A stretch of 59,803 nucleotides of DNA, from assembly GCF_003207815.1 (NCBI RefSeq), contig NZ_NKTX01000016.1:1-59803 (forward strand), read 5' to 3'. This DNA comes from Komagataeibacter oboediens (GTDB taxonomy: Bacteria > Pseudomonadota > Alphaproteobacteria > Acetobacterales > Acetobacteraceae). The notes beneath the pieces are model-generated. The model was not told where the DNA came from. It saw only the letters and a program-made list of their open reading frames with translations, and searched no databases. Positions 8,680 through 16,843 of this stretch are shown piece after piece. Every line of letters starts with the position of its first letter. The stretch's first letter is position 1. A program made the translations under genes and the position numbers.

Positions 8680-11100
8680 ATGACAAACCAGACCATTCGC
8701 CAGAAACTCAGGCCTTTTTCCCTGTTTACCGCGTCCATGGCGCTGGCCTGTGCCGCCACGGGCGCGCAGGCGGCGGCACAGGATACGCCGTCCACCACGT
8801 CCGCCAGCAGCAGTAACCAGACCGGGACAACCACCACGTCGGGCACCGGTTCACAGGAACAGGACCTGTACAACCATTCGGCCGATACATCCCATGACGT
8901 AACCCATGTCACCGCCTCACCGATGAATGTGCTGCATGAATCCATCGGGCTGAGCCGGATGCCACAGGACGCCATGCACACGCCACAGAACGTCAACGTG
9001 GTGCCACAGGTGCTGATGCAGCAGCAGAACGTCAAATCCCTTGATGAAGCGCTGAAGAACGTGCCGGGCATCACCGCATCGGTGGGCGAAGGCGAAGGCG
9101 GCATGGCGGGCGACCAGTTCCTGATCCGTGGCTTTGCGGCCCAGAACGACATTTATGAAAACGGCCTGCGTGATTTTGGCGTCTATACGCGCGACAGCTT
9201 CTATTACGACCATGTTTCGGTCATCAAGGGCCCGTCATCGGAAGTATTCGGTAACGGAACCACGGGTGGCGCAATCAATATCGTGACCAAGACACCGCAT
9301 CTGGGCAACAGCTATCAGGCCAGTTTTTCGGGCGGCAGCGGGTCCTATTACCGTGGCACGCTGGATGTGAACTATCAGCTGAACAGCACCACCGCCTTCC
9401 GCCTGACAGGCATGGGCAATGAAAACAATGTTGTTGGCCGCGACGACATCTATTCCCACCGCTGGGGGATCGCGCCGTCCATTGCCTTCGGTCTGGGCAG
9501 GAAAGTGTCGTTTGTTCTGGAATATTTCCACCAGAACGATAACCGCATCCCCGATTACGGCGTGCCGGTGGTCTATTCATCCGCCAACGCCATTGGCCGC
9601 CCCGTAACCGAATACGGCGTCAAGCGCACCAACTGGTATGGCACCACCTATGATCAGGATAATTCAAGCACGGACATGATCACCGGCCGCCTGACGGCCA
9701 GGGTCAACCCGATCCTGACACTGTATAATGACATGCGTGGCGGCATCTTCCACCGCTATTTCTCTGCATCACAGGAAGCGTGTTCGAACTTCAGCAGCGG
9801 CGCCACCCTGACGAACAACACGATCAATGGGGTTGCCCCCTCCTCCACCTGCCAGTCCGATTTCTTTTCCTCCAACCCCGCTGCAGCCCAGGTGGCGCGG
9901 AATGGCGGGGTGGGCGGTCCCGAACCCTACCGGCAGAGCGACTGGTCCATACAGGACGTGTTTTCCGGTGTTGCCCGCCTGAAAACCGGGCGGATCCGGC
10001 ATGAGATCATTGGCGGCTTCGACATTGAATACGTGACCGACCACCGTCAGAACTACGCCTATGGTTCCAACCGGCCCAGCACCAGCCTGCTTGACCCCTC
10101 ACCCGCCGTGCCCGGCCTGACACTGGGGGACTGTAACCAGTATCCCGACCGGCTGGTCAATATCGGCAATGGCGTGGGCCGCAAGTGCTACAAGGATAGC
10201 GACGCGCTGGATGTCGGTTTCTTCCTGTCGGACCAGATCTGGCTGACGAATTACCTGTCGGTCAAGGCAGGCTTCCGCTGGGACAACTGGAACAGCCACT
10301 ACAGCGCCACCGGCGGCAGCACCGCCACGCCAGACGTGCATTACGGACAGAACGAAACCACCATCAACCCGTCCGTCAGCATCATGTACACCCCGCGCAG
10401 CAACCTTATGGTGTATTTCAACTGGTCTGAATCCACCACGCCGCTGAGCATGTACGTCACCAACAGCTCGGAACCCCTGAACTCCAAAAGCGCGACCGCA
10501 TCCCCCGAACGCAGCAGGCTGTATGAAGTCGGCGCGAAATACAGCGCCTTCCATGACCGCGTCGGTTTCACGGCCGCCCTGTTCCGGCTGGAAAAGAACA
10601 ATTCGATCCAGACCGACCCCTCCACGGGCGACATCAGCGCGACCAGCGACCAGGAACGCAACCAGGGACTTGAACTCAGCGCATCGGGCACGCTGCTGCG
10701 CAACTGGATGTTCTATGGCACATACGCGCTGTACGATCCCACCATTACCAAGGCCGGTTCCACCACGTCCAAGCAGGGCGGACAGATCCAGTACGTGCCC
10801 CATAACCAGGCCACGGCGTGGACCAGCTATGAAATCGCCCCGCGCAAGCCGTGGAACATGACCATTGGCGGTGGCATTACATGGCGGCAGGGCGTGTGGC
10901 TGGATCAGGCGAACACGGCACGCGTGCCGGCCACGGTGGAATTCGACGCCATGGTGTCGCACCATTTCGCCGACCACTGGAAAGTGGCGATGAACGCCTA
11001 TAACCTTGATAACCGGCTGAATTACGGCAGCCTGTTTTCAAACCGGGTGACGCCTTCCATCGGTCGGTCGTTCCTGTTCAACATCTCGGCCCAGTACTGA
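8680..11100 (+). CDS. TonB-dependent siderophore receptor (Fiu/PiuA-like)
   Basis: An outer-membrane gated channel of 806 residues that imports ferric siderophore using TonB energy. The start at ATG 8680 has an AGAGG site. The signal peptide is about residues 1-34 (cleavage near GAQA-AAQD). A Ser/Thr/Gln-rich linker precedes the plug domain (about 95-230), which includes NVKSLDEALKNVPGITAS, DQFLIRGFAAQNDIYENGLRDFG and KGPSSEVFGNGTTGGAINIVTK. The 22-strand barrel follows and ends in the aromatic FNISAQY. Pairing with a downstream piuC gene (31 bases away) matches the fiu-ybiX and piuA-piuC arrangement for catecholate-type siderophores. Fur-like sites precede it. No siderophore biosynthesis genes are in the window. 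Confidence 0.92.
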   Translation: MTNQTIRQKLRPFSLFTASMALACAATGAQAAAQDTPSTTSASSSNQTGTTTTSGTGSQEQDLYNHSADTSHDVTHVTASPMNVLHESIGLSRMPQDAMHTPQNVNVVPQVLMQQQNVKSLDEALKNVPGITASVGEGEGGMAGDQFLIRGFAAQNDIYENGLRDFGVYTRDSFYYDHVSVIKGPSSEVFGNGTTGGAINIVTKTPHLGNSYQASFSGGSGSYYRGTLDVNYQLNSTTAFRLTGMGNENNVVGRDDIYSHRWGIAPSIAFGLGRKVSFVLEYFHQNDNRIPDYGVPVVYSSANAIGRPVTEYGVKRTNWYGTTYDQDNSSTDMITGRLTARVNPILTLYNDMRGGIFHRYFSASQEACSNFSSGATLTNNTINGVAPSSTCQSDFFSSNPAAAQVARNGGVGGPEPYRQSDWSIQDVFSGVARLKTGRIRHEIIGGFDIEYVTDHRQNYAYGSNRPSTSLLDPSPAVPGLTLGDCNQYPDRLVNIGNGVGRKCYKDSDALDVGFFLSDQIWLTNYLSVKAGFRWDNWNSHYSATGGSTATPDVHYGQNETTINPSVSIMYTPRSNLMVYFNWSESTTPLSMYVTNSSEPLNSKSATASPERSRLYEVGAKYSAFHDRVGFTAALFRLEKNNSIQTDPSTGDISATSDQERNQGLELSASGTLLRNWMFYGTYALYDPTITKAGSTTSKQGGQIQYVPHNQATAWTSYEIAPRKPWNMTIGGGITWRQGVWLDQANTARVPATVEFDAMVSHHFADHWKVAMNAYNLDNRLNYGSLFSNRVTPSIGRSFLFNISAQY

Positions 11101-11131
11101 TCCACACCCATCATACGCCCAAGGTTCCACC

Positions 11132-11821
11132 ATGCTGCTGCACATTCCCGCCCTGCTGAATGCAGATGAACTGGCCCACTGCCGCGAAACACTGAAAAAC
11201 GCGCAGTGGACCGACGGGCGCGAGACGGCGGGCCTGCAGTCGGCCAAGGCCAAGAACAACCAGCAACTGCCCCGGGATTCGGAAGCCTGCCGTGAACTGG
11301 GGCAGATCGTGCTGCGCGCGCTGGGCCGCAACGCCCTGTTCAACAGCGCGGTGCTGCCCTACCGCGTCAGCCCGCCGCTGTTCAACCGCTACGAAAACGG
11401 CATGAGCTTTGGCGCGCATGTGGACAATGCCATCCGGGGCATCGTGGCGGGCGACATCCATACGCGCATCCGCACCGATGTATCCTCCACGCTGTTTTTT
11501 TCGGATCCCGATGAATATGATGGCGGCGAACTGACCATGCATGCCAATGGCAACGAACAGGCCATAAAGCTGCCGGCAGGCGACATGGTGCTGTATCCCA
11601 CTACCGTGCTGCACAGTGTCACGCCGGTCACGCGCGGCAGCCGACTGGCGGCCTTTTTCTGGTCGCAGTCGATGATTGCCGAGGAAAGCCGCAGGCAGAT
11701 CATGTTTGACCTGGACATGCAGGTGACATCCCTGCGTGAACGGTTGGGGGACGCCGATCCCGCCGTGCTGTCGCTGACCAATATTTACCACAACATGATG
11801 CGCCAGTGGTGCCTGCTGTAA
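11132..11821 (+). CDS. piuC: PiuC-family Fe(II)/2-oxoglutarate PKHD-type hydroxylase
   Basis: A 229-residue cytoplasmic dioxygenase of the YbiX/PiuC family, genes for which usually sit beside TonB-dependent siderophore receptors. The metal ligands are His96 and Asp98 (FGAHVDNA) and His161 (TVLHSV), and the 2-oxoglutarate Arg is Arg171 (RGSRLAAFFW). Family length is about 225. It is probably co-transcribed with the receptor from the Fur-controlled promoter. The substrate of the family is not settled; a role in processing or responding to imported siderophore is the usual inference. Confidence 0.92.
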   Translation: MLLHIPALLNADELAHCRETLKNAQWTDGRETAGLQSAKAKNNQQLPRDSEACRELGQIVLRALGRNALFNSAVLPYRVSPPLFNRYENGMSFGAHVDNAIRGIVAGDIHTRIRTDVSSTLFFSDPDEYDGGELTMHANGNEQAIKLPAGDMVLYPTTVLHSVTPVTRGSRLAAFFWSQSMIAEESRRQIMFDLDMQVTSLRERLGDADPAVLSLTNIYHNMMRQWCLL

Positions 11822-12047
11822 CCGCTCAGCAGGTGCCCGACAGGAAATATTTCCGCTTTTTAAAATATTTTCCGTGCTATCTGCATGCATCCTCTGTATA
11901 GGATGTCCCACGGCTGGACTTTTCAGCTACGGACAAGATTTCAAATGCAGCCTCGCTAAGCGGCCTTCTGGCATCCCCGATATAACGAAAAGTCTCGATT
12001 CCGCGCATGTTCGCGTGGAGGTGCCGGTTACGCAAGGAGGCCAAGAC

Positions 12048-12254
12048 ATGGCCGCAGGAACAGTTAAATGGTTCAACGCCCAGAAGGGCTTTGGATTTAT
12101 CCAGCCTGATGATGGAAGCGCTGACGCTTTCGTTCACATCTCTGCAGTCGAGCAGGCTGGCCAGCAGACACTGAACGAGGGACAGGCTGTGACCTACGAC
12201 CTCGAACGGGGCCGCAACGGCAAGTCTTCTGCAGTCAATCTGAAGATTGGCTGA
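12048..12254 (+). CDS. cspA: Cold-shock domain protein (CspA family)
   Basis: A 68-residue single cold-shock domain that binds single-stranded RNA or DNA and melts RNA structure. RNP1-like KGFGFI and RNP2-like AFVHISAVE are both present, and the start MAAGTVKWFNAQKG is the classic CspA beginning. The start at ATG 12048 has an AAGGAGG ribosome site 7 bases upstream. The 226-base interval upstream of the start contains a small hairpin (CATCCT/AGGATG, 11888-11905). If transcribed, it would be a long 5' leader of the kind that controls csp genes. A strong terminator follows directly. Many acetic acid bacteria carry several csp genes, so the suffix letter is not meaningful. Confidence 0.95.
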   Translation: MAAGTVKWFNAQKGFGFIQPDDGSADAFVHISAVEQAGQQTLNEGQAVTYDLERGRNGKSSAVNLKIG

Positions 12255-12260
12255 TAATTT

Positions 12261-12289
12261 CGGCAGGAACTCCGGTTCCTGCCGTTTTT
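12261..12289 (+). terminator. Rho-independent terminator after the cold-shock gene
   Basis: CGGCAGGAAC-TCCG-GTTCCTGCCG is a perfect 10-bp stem with a C(UCCG)G tetraloop of the stable UNCG class, followed by TTTTT. It starts 6 bases after the stop codon. Confidence 0.95.
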
Positions 12290-12318
12290 ATTTCTACCCC
12301 CGTTTACAGCCAGACAGC

Positions 12319-12678
12319 ATGTTCCGGTTCCTCATACTGTCACTGGCCTGCCTGCCGCTGCATCATGCCATGGCGCAGATGCCCGGCGCCGTCCCCGGCG
12401 GCTGGAATGGCAGCGTGGCCCTGCCGCATGCACCCATGGCCCCATCGGGCCTGCCCATGCCTGCAGCCCCTCCGCTGGCGCATTTCGCCCCGCTACATGT
12501 TCCCGGCACATCCGTTCCGCCGTCACCCGATCAGGAACTGGCCCCTGGTCCCGCTGACCTGAACGCGACGCAACCTGCAGCCCCCATGGCCGGCAGCCCC
12601 GCACGACAGGACTGGACCGCCTTCCGGCGCGCTGAGCACCAGGCACTGCGGAACACGCACCATTCCGCCGCACCATGA
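12319..12678 (+). CDS. Secreted Pro/Ala-rich protein of unknown function
   Basis: It has 119 residues from ATG 12319. A clear signal peptide (MFRFLILSLACLPLHHAMAQ, cleavage after AMA) is followed by a low-complexity Pro, Ala, His and Met-rich stretch with repeated P-x-P motifs and no cysteine. It ends in a short mixed segment (QDWTAFRRAEHQALRNTHH). I recognise no domain. It is probably periplasmic or loosely envelope-attached. No strong ribosome site is visible, so the exact start is uncertain, but the signal peptide supports a real gene. Confidence 0.55.
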   Translation: MFRFLILSLACLPLHHAMAQMPGAVPGGWNGSVALPHAPMAPSGLPMPAAPPLAHFAPLHVPGTSVPPSPDQELAPGPADLNATQPAAPMAGSPARQDWTAFRRAEHQALRNTHHSAAP

Positions 12679-12744
12679 CAGGCGGTTGCAAACACTGACC
12701 ATAGGCCATTCCGCAGGTCATCAGGACACTGGCGAGCAGGCCCT

Positions 12745-13647
12745 TCAGTTGACCGCGAAGATGTCGCGCATGTCCATCTGGCTGGCAATTTCCCATACCC
12801 GCGCCATCAGCGCCGTTGGCAGGGACTGTGTCAGGCGCACCAGCCCCACTTCCGGCGCACCACACGGACCAAGCGGACGAATTTGCAGGCGGCCGTGGCC
12901 AATATGGGTCGGCAGCGCCGCAACCGGCAATATGCTGGCCAGCCGCCCCGCCAGCAGTTCGCCATACAGCACTTCGGGTGAATTGGTTTCCAGCACCACG
13001 GTTGGACTGACCCCTGCCCCGCGGAACGCGGCATCCACGATCTGGCGCGTACGCATTTCCGGACTGAACAGGCATAAGGGCAGGTCAGCCAGTGTCGCCC
13101 AATCGCGTCGTCCCGCTGGCAGGACCAGGGGTTCTGCCGCTGCCAGCACATGCTGTTCGGTAAACAGGGGCAGCATATCAAAAGGCGCATCCGCCGGGAT
13201 CTGGTCCAGATAGACCAGCCCGAGGTCAAGCTGCTGCTGACGCAGGCGGTGAATGGTATCAGCACATGAACCGATACGCACCTGCAGATGCAGCCCCGGG
13301 ACGGCGGTCCGGAAACTTTCCAGCAGCAGGGGAATGCCCTGCATCCCCGACGGTATGACCCCGAGGGACAGCGTGCCCCCCGCCACGGCCTGCGCAAAGG
13401 CCGCTTCCTGCCGCAATCCGTCCAGCGCGGCCAGCGTCTGGCGCGCCCATGCCAGCACCCGCCGCCCTTCGTCCGTCAGGCCATTGAAACGCCGGGTCCG
13501 ACGGATGATGGTAATCCCCAGTTCAGCTTCAAGCTGGCGTATCGCCGCCGAAAGCGCGGGCTGGGATACGCCGCAGCTTTCCGCCGCCCGCGAGAAATGC
13601 TGATAGCGGTCGAGGGCTATCAGATATGTCAACTGCCGCAGAAACAC
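12745..13647 (-). CDS. LysR-family transcriptional regulator, divergent from gabD-like gene
   Basis: A 300-residue LysR regulator. The N-terminal winged helix is LRQLTYLIALDRYQHFSRAAESCGVSQPALSAAIRQLEAELG, and the effector domain runs from about residue 90 with the GTLSLGVIPSGMQGIPLLLESF start. The frame is open far upstream, but homology begins immediately after GTG 13645-13647, which has a GGACGG site; the extra 117 upstream residues look non-coding. The domain resembles the CynR/OxyR-type group of LysR proteins. It is divergent from the succinate-semialdehyde dehydrogenase gene, its probable target. The effector is unknown. Confidence 0.87.
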   Translation of the reverse strand: MFLRQLTYLIALDRYQHFSRAAESCGVSQPALSAAIRQLEAELGITIIRRTRRFNGLTDEGRRVLAWARQTLAALDGLRQEAAFAQAVAGGTLSLGVIPSGMQGIPLLLESFRTAVPGLHLQVRIGSCADTIHRLRQQQLDLGLVYLDQIPADAPFDMLPLFTEQHVLAAAEPLVLPAGRRDWATLADLPLCLFSPEMRTRQIVDAAFRGAGVSPTVVLETNSPEVLYGELLAGRLASILPVAALPTHIGHGRLQIRPLGPCGAPEVGLVRLTQSLPTALMARVWEIASQMDMRDIFAVN

Positions 13648-14045
13648 GCCACATCCGTCCTGACAAGAAACGTCACATGTTACCGGACAACCCCGCCATT
13701 CGCCAGAGACCCCGTCCCCCACCCCGTATGTGCGACACCGTACCCGATCCGGATTGCCCCCGACGGCTGGCGCGGACCGGGGCATGATCGCCCCGGGAAA
13801 AGAGCGGTAAAAATGTGGTGGGCCGGGCGTGCACGTGAATGCTGCCGTGGCGTTATGCGCGGGGAACCGCCAGAACAGGCCCGACCCGACCGCCCAATGT
13901 GGGATACAGGGGCCAGATATTCGCATCCTTGTGCCATTGACGGCATCCGATGTGATCATTGATGAAGGGAAGGATATTCTCCGGGCCGGTTCCGGCAAGA
14001 TCCCGAACCCGTCCCGGCCATCCGCCCCAGTACCGGAGACCGTAC
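13648..14045. other. 398-bp divergent intergenic region
   Basis: This region lies between the LysR gene and the aldehyde dehydrogenase gene. It is GC-rich and open in several frames, which inflates the apparent LysR reading frame. I see no RNA gene or clean dyad. It should hold the two divergent promoters. Confidence 0.5.
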
Positions 14046-15515
14046 ATGCCCGTACACCTTTCCAACACGTCCCTGTTCCGCAAGGATGCGTTCATTAACG
14101 GCACATGGTGCCCTGCGGCAGATGGCACGCGCCGCGCCGTGCATGATCCGGCGACCGGTCTGCTGGTGGCGGAGGTGGCTGAATGCGGGCCACAGGACGT
14201 TGCCCACGCCATTACGGCCGCCCTCGCGGCGCAGGCGGAATGGCGCAACCGCACCGGCGCGCAGCGGCAGGTGATCCTGACGCGCTGGCATGAACTGGTC
14301 ATGGACAATGTTGACGACCTCGCCACCCTGATCATTACCGAACAGGGCAAGCCCCGTGCCGAAGCCGCGGGCGAAATCCGGTATGCCGCAAGCTTCCTGC
14401 TATGGTTCGCGGCCGAGGCCATGCGCGCCTACGGGGACATCATTCCCCCCACCAATCCGGCCACGCGGCTGAGCGTCATCCGCCAGCCCGTGGGTGTGTG
14501 TGCCGCAATCACGCCGTGGAATTTCCCTGCCGCCATGATCACCCGCAAGGCCGGACCCGCGCTGGCCGCGGGCTGCGCCATGATTGTCAAACCATCGGAA
14601 GACACACCGCTTACGGCACTCGCACTGGCCGAACTTGCCCGGCAGGCGGGCTTGCCTGCGGGACTGCTGCAGGTGCTGCCGGGGGATGGCGTGACACTGG
14701 GCAAGGCACTATGCGCCAGCCCCGCCATCCGCAAGCTGTCCTTTACGGGGTCCACGCAGGTGGGGCGCATCCTCATGGCGCAGTCGGCCCCCACGCTCAA
14801 GCGCCTGTCGCTGGAACTGGGCGGCAATGCCCCCTTCATCGTGTTTGACGACGCCCATATCGAACAGGCGATCAAAAGCGCGGTCGCCGCCAAATATCGC
14901 AATGCCGGGCAGACCTGCGTCTGCGCCAACCGCTTCCTGATACAGGACGGGATCTATGACGAATTCGCCACCCGCTTTGCCCGTGTGGTGAACAAGCTGC
15001 CCGTCGGGCCGGGCAGCGACCCCAGTTCCGCCATCGGGCCGCTGATCAGCACAAAGGCGCGCGACAAGGTGGAGGAACACGTGCGCGACGCGCTGGCGCA
15101 TGGCGCGACCGTGCTGTGCGGTGGCGAACGCGACGACGCGGGCGAGCTGTTCTACCGCCCCACCGTGCTGCGTGACGCAACGCCCGCCATGCGTATCGCG
15201 CACGAGGAAACGTTCGGCCCCGTGGCCTCGCTATTCCGCTTCCATACGGAAGCCGAGGCCATCGCCATGGCCAATGATACAGAATACGGCCTTGCCGCCT
15301 ATTTCTTCACCCGCGACCATTCCCGCGTCCATCGCGTGGCCGAAGCGCTGGAATACGGCATGGTTGGCCATAATACCGGCCTGATTTCCAATGAGGTCGC
15401 CCCCTTTGGCGGCATCAAGCAGTCCGGCATGGGGCGCGAGGGATCGCGCTACGGCATGGATGAATACATGGAAATGAAGTATATCTGCACGGACATAACC
15501 GACCATACGGCATGA
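14046..15515 (+). CDS. gabD: Succinate-semialdehyde dehydrogenase-type aldehyde dehydrogenase
   Basis: A 489-residue cytoplasmic NAD(P)-dependent aldehyde dehydrogenase that would oxidise succinate semialdehyde to succinate, linking 2-oxoglutarate or GABA breakdown to the TCA cycle. Visible are TPWNFPAAMITRKAGPALAAGCAMIVKPSEDTPL (Asn and Lys of the cofactor site) and FTGSTQVGR. The catalytic Glu is in LELGGNAPF and the catalytic Cys in NAGQTCVCANRF (about residue 291). The C-terminal motif is APFGGIKQSGMGREGSRYG. A GGAG site precedes ATG 14046. Substrate is assigned by overall resemblance to GabD; glutarate semialdehyde is an alternative. Some acetic acid bacteria use this enzyme to bypass missing succinyl-CoA synthetase steps, which is an inference here. 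Confidence 0.85.
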   Translation: MPVHLSNTSLFRKDAFINGTWCPAADGTRRAVHDPATGLLVAEVAECGPQDVAHAITAALAAQAEWRNRTGAQRQVILTRWHELVMDNVDDLATLIITEQGKPRAEAAGEIRYAASFLLWFAAEAMRAYGDIIPPTNPATRLSVIRQPVGVCAAITPWNFPAAMITRKAGPALAAGCAMIVKPSEDTPLTALALAELARQAGLPAGLLQVLPGDGVTLGKALCASPAIRKLSFTGSTQVGRILMAQSAPTLKRLSLELGGNAPFIVFDDAHIEQAIKSAVAAKYRNAGQTCVCANRFLIQDGIYDEFATRFARVVNKLPVGPGSDPSSAIGPLISTKARDKVEEHVRDALAHGATVLCGGERDDAGELFYRPTVLRDATPAMRIAHEETFGPVASLFRFHTEAEAIAMANDTEYGLAAYFFTRDHSRVHRVAEALEYGMVGHNTGLISNEVAPFGGIKQSGMGREGSRYGMDEYMEMKYICTDITDHTA

Positions 15516-15583
15516 CCGGCAGCCGCCCCGTCACACGCGCCGGGGCGCATTTACATCCACCTTCAATGGACTACGATGGCGGC

Positions 15584-16843
15584 ATGAACGAATTCCGCTT
15601 CCTTCATGCCGCCGACCTGCATCTGGACAGCCCGCTGCTGGGACTGACGCAGAAATCGGGGGATTACGCCCGCCTGATCGCCGATGCCTCGCGCCGCGCC
15701 TTCAGCGACATGGTCAACCTCGCCATCCAGACCGAATGCCGCTTTGTCGTGCTGGCGGGCGACGTGTTTGACGGTGACCTGCGCGATACGCAGTGCGGGC
15801 TGTTCTTCATCAACGGCATGGCGCGGTTGCAGCAGGCAGGCATCCGCGTTTTCATGATCCTTGGCAATCATGATGCGGAAAACCGCTTTGCCCGGCACCT
15901 GCACATAACGGACAATGTGCACCTGTTCGCCTCCGGCAGGGCCGAAACCTGCATCATGGAAGATCTGGGCGTTGCCGTGCACGGCCGCAGCTTCGGCCGC
16001 CGGGACGTTACGGATAATATCGCACGGAAATATCCGGCCCCCGTGCCGGGCATGTTCAACATCGGCATCCTGCATACCGCCTGCCAGGGGCGGGAGGGGC
16101 ATGAAACCTATGCCCCCTGCACGGTGGAACAGCTGGTCAACCACGGCTACCAGTACTGGGCGCTGGGTCATGTCCATAACCGGGAAATCCTGCATGAAAA
16201 CCCGTACGTGGTGTACGCAGGGAACCTGCAGGGACGTCATGCGCGCGAAGCCGGGCCAAAGGGGGCGTCGCTGGTCACGGTGCGTGGTGAGCGGGTCCTG
16301 TCGGTGGACCATCAGGTGCTTGACGCCGTGCGCTGGGCCAGCGAGACGGTGGACCTGACAGGCGCCACCACGTCTGCCGACATGACCGACCGCATTCGCG
16401 ATGCCGGGCGGTCCCTTGTGGCACAGGCACAGGGGCGGCCCATTGCCCTGCGGCTGGAACTGGTGGGGGCGACGGCGCTGCATGCCCACCTGATCCGCGA
16501 CACGCATGACGCGCAGCTGGAAATCGAGAGCGTACTGGCCAGCCTGTCCGATGAGATATGGCTCGAACGCCTGAAAATCCATACCTGCCCGCCGCCCCGC
16601 CCTGCCGTGCTCGACCCGTCCACCGGCGGCCGGATTGCCGCCGACATACAGCGGGCCGCAACGCCGGACGCCCTGCGGGCGGAACTGTCCGATATCCTGA
16701 CCGCGATCATGGACCGCATGCCCGCCCATGCCCGCACGGAGGAAATGCGCGAAACGATCCTGAATGACGTGCCGGGCCGGGCAATCGACCTTGCCCTGTC
16801 ACTGGTGGACAATCCGGAAGGGCATGACAATGCGAATCAGTGA
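15584..16843 (+). CDS. yhaO: YhaO-type metallophosphoesterase (SbcD/Mre11-like nuclease)
   Basis: A 419-residue calcineurin-like phosphoesterase related to the SbcD/Mre11 nuclease. The metal-site motifs appear in order: HAADLHLDSPL (D-x-H), VLAGDVFDG (GD), ILGNHDAENRF (GNHD) and GHVHNREIL (GHxH), within the first ~230 residues; the C-terminal part is a capping region. With YhaN it should form an SbcCD/Rad50-Mre11-like complex acting on DNA ends. The start at ATG 15584 was chosen because homology begins right there; an upstream ATG at 15512 overlaps the preceding gene. The 3' end overlaps the yhaN start by 20 bases, so the pair is co-translated. Confidence 0.88.
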   Translation: MNEFRFLHAADLHLDSPLLGLTQKSGDYARLIADASRRAFSDMVNLAIQTECRFVVLAGDVFDGDLRDTQCGLFFINGMARLQQAGIRVFMILGNHDAENRFARHLHITDNVHLFASGRAETCIMEDLGVAVHGRSFGRRDVTDNIARKYPAPVPGMFNIGILHTACQGREGHETYAPCTVEQLVNHGYQYWALGHVHNREILHENPYVVYAGNLQGRHAREAGPKGASLVTVRGERVLSVDHQVLDAVRWASETVDLTGATTSADMTDRIRDAGRSLVAQAQGRPIALRLELVGATALHAHLIRDTHDAQLEIESVLASLSDEIWLERLKIHTCPPPRPAVLDPSTGGRIAADIQRAATPDALRAELSDILTAIMDRMPAHARTEEMRETILNDVPGRAIDLALSLVDNPEGHDNANQ

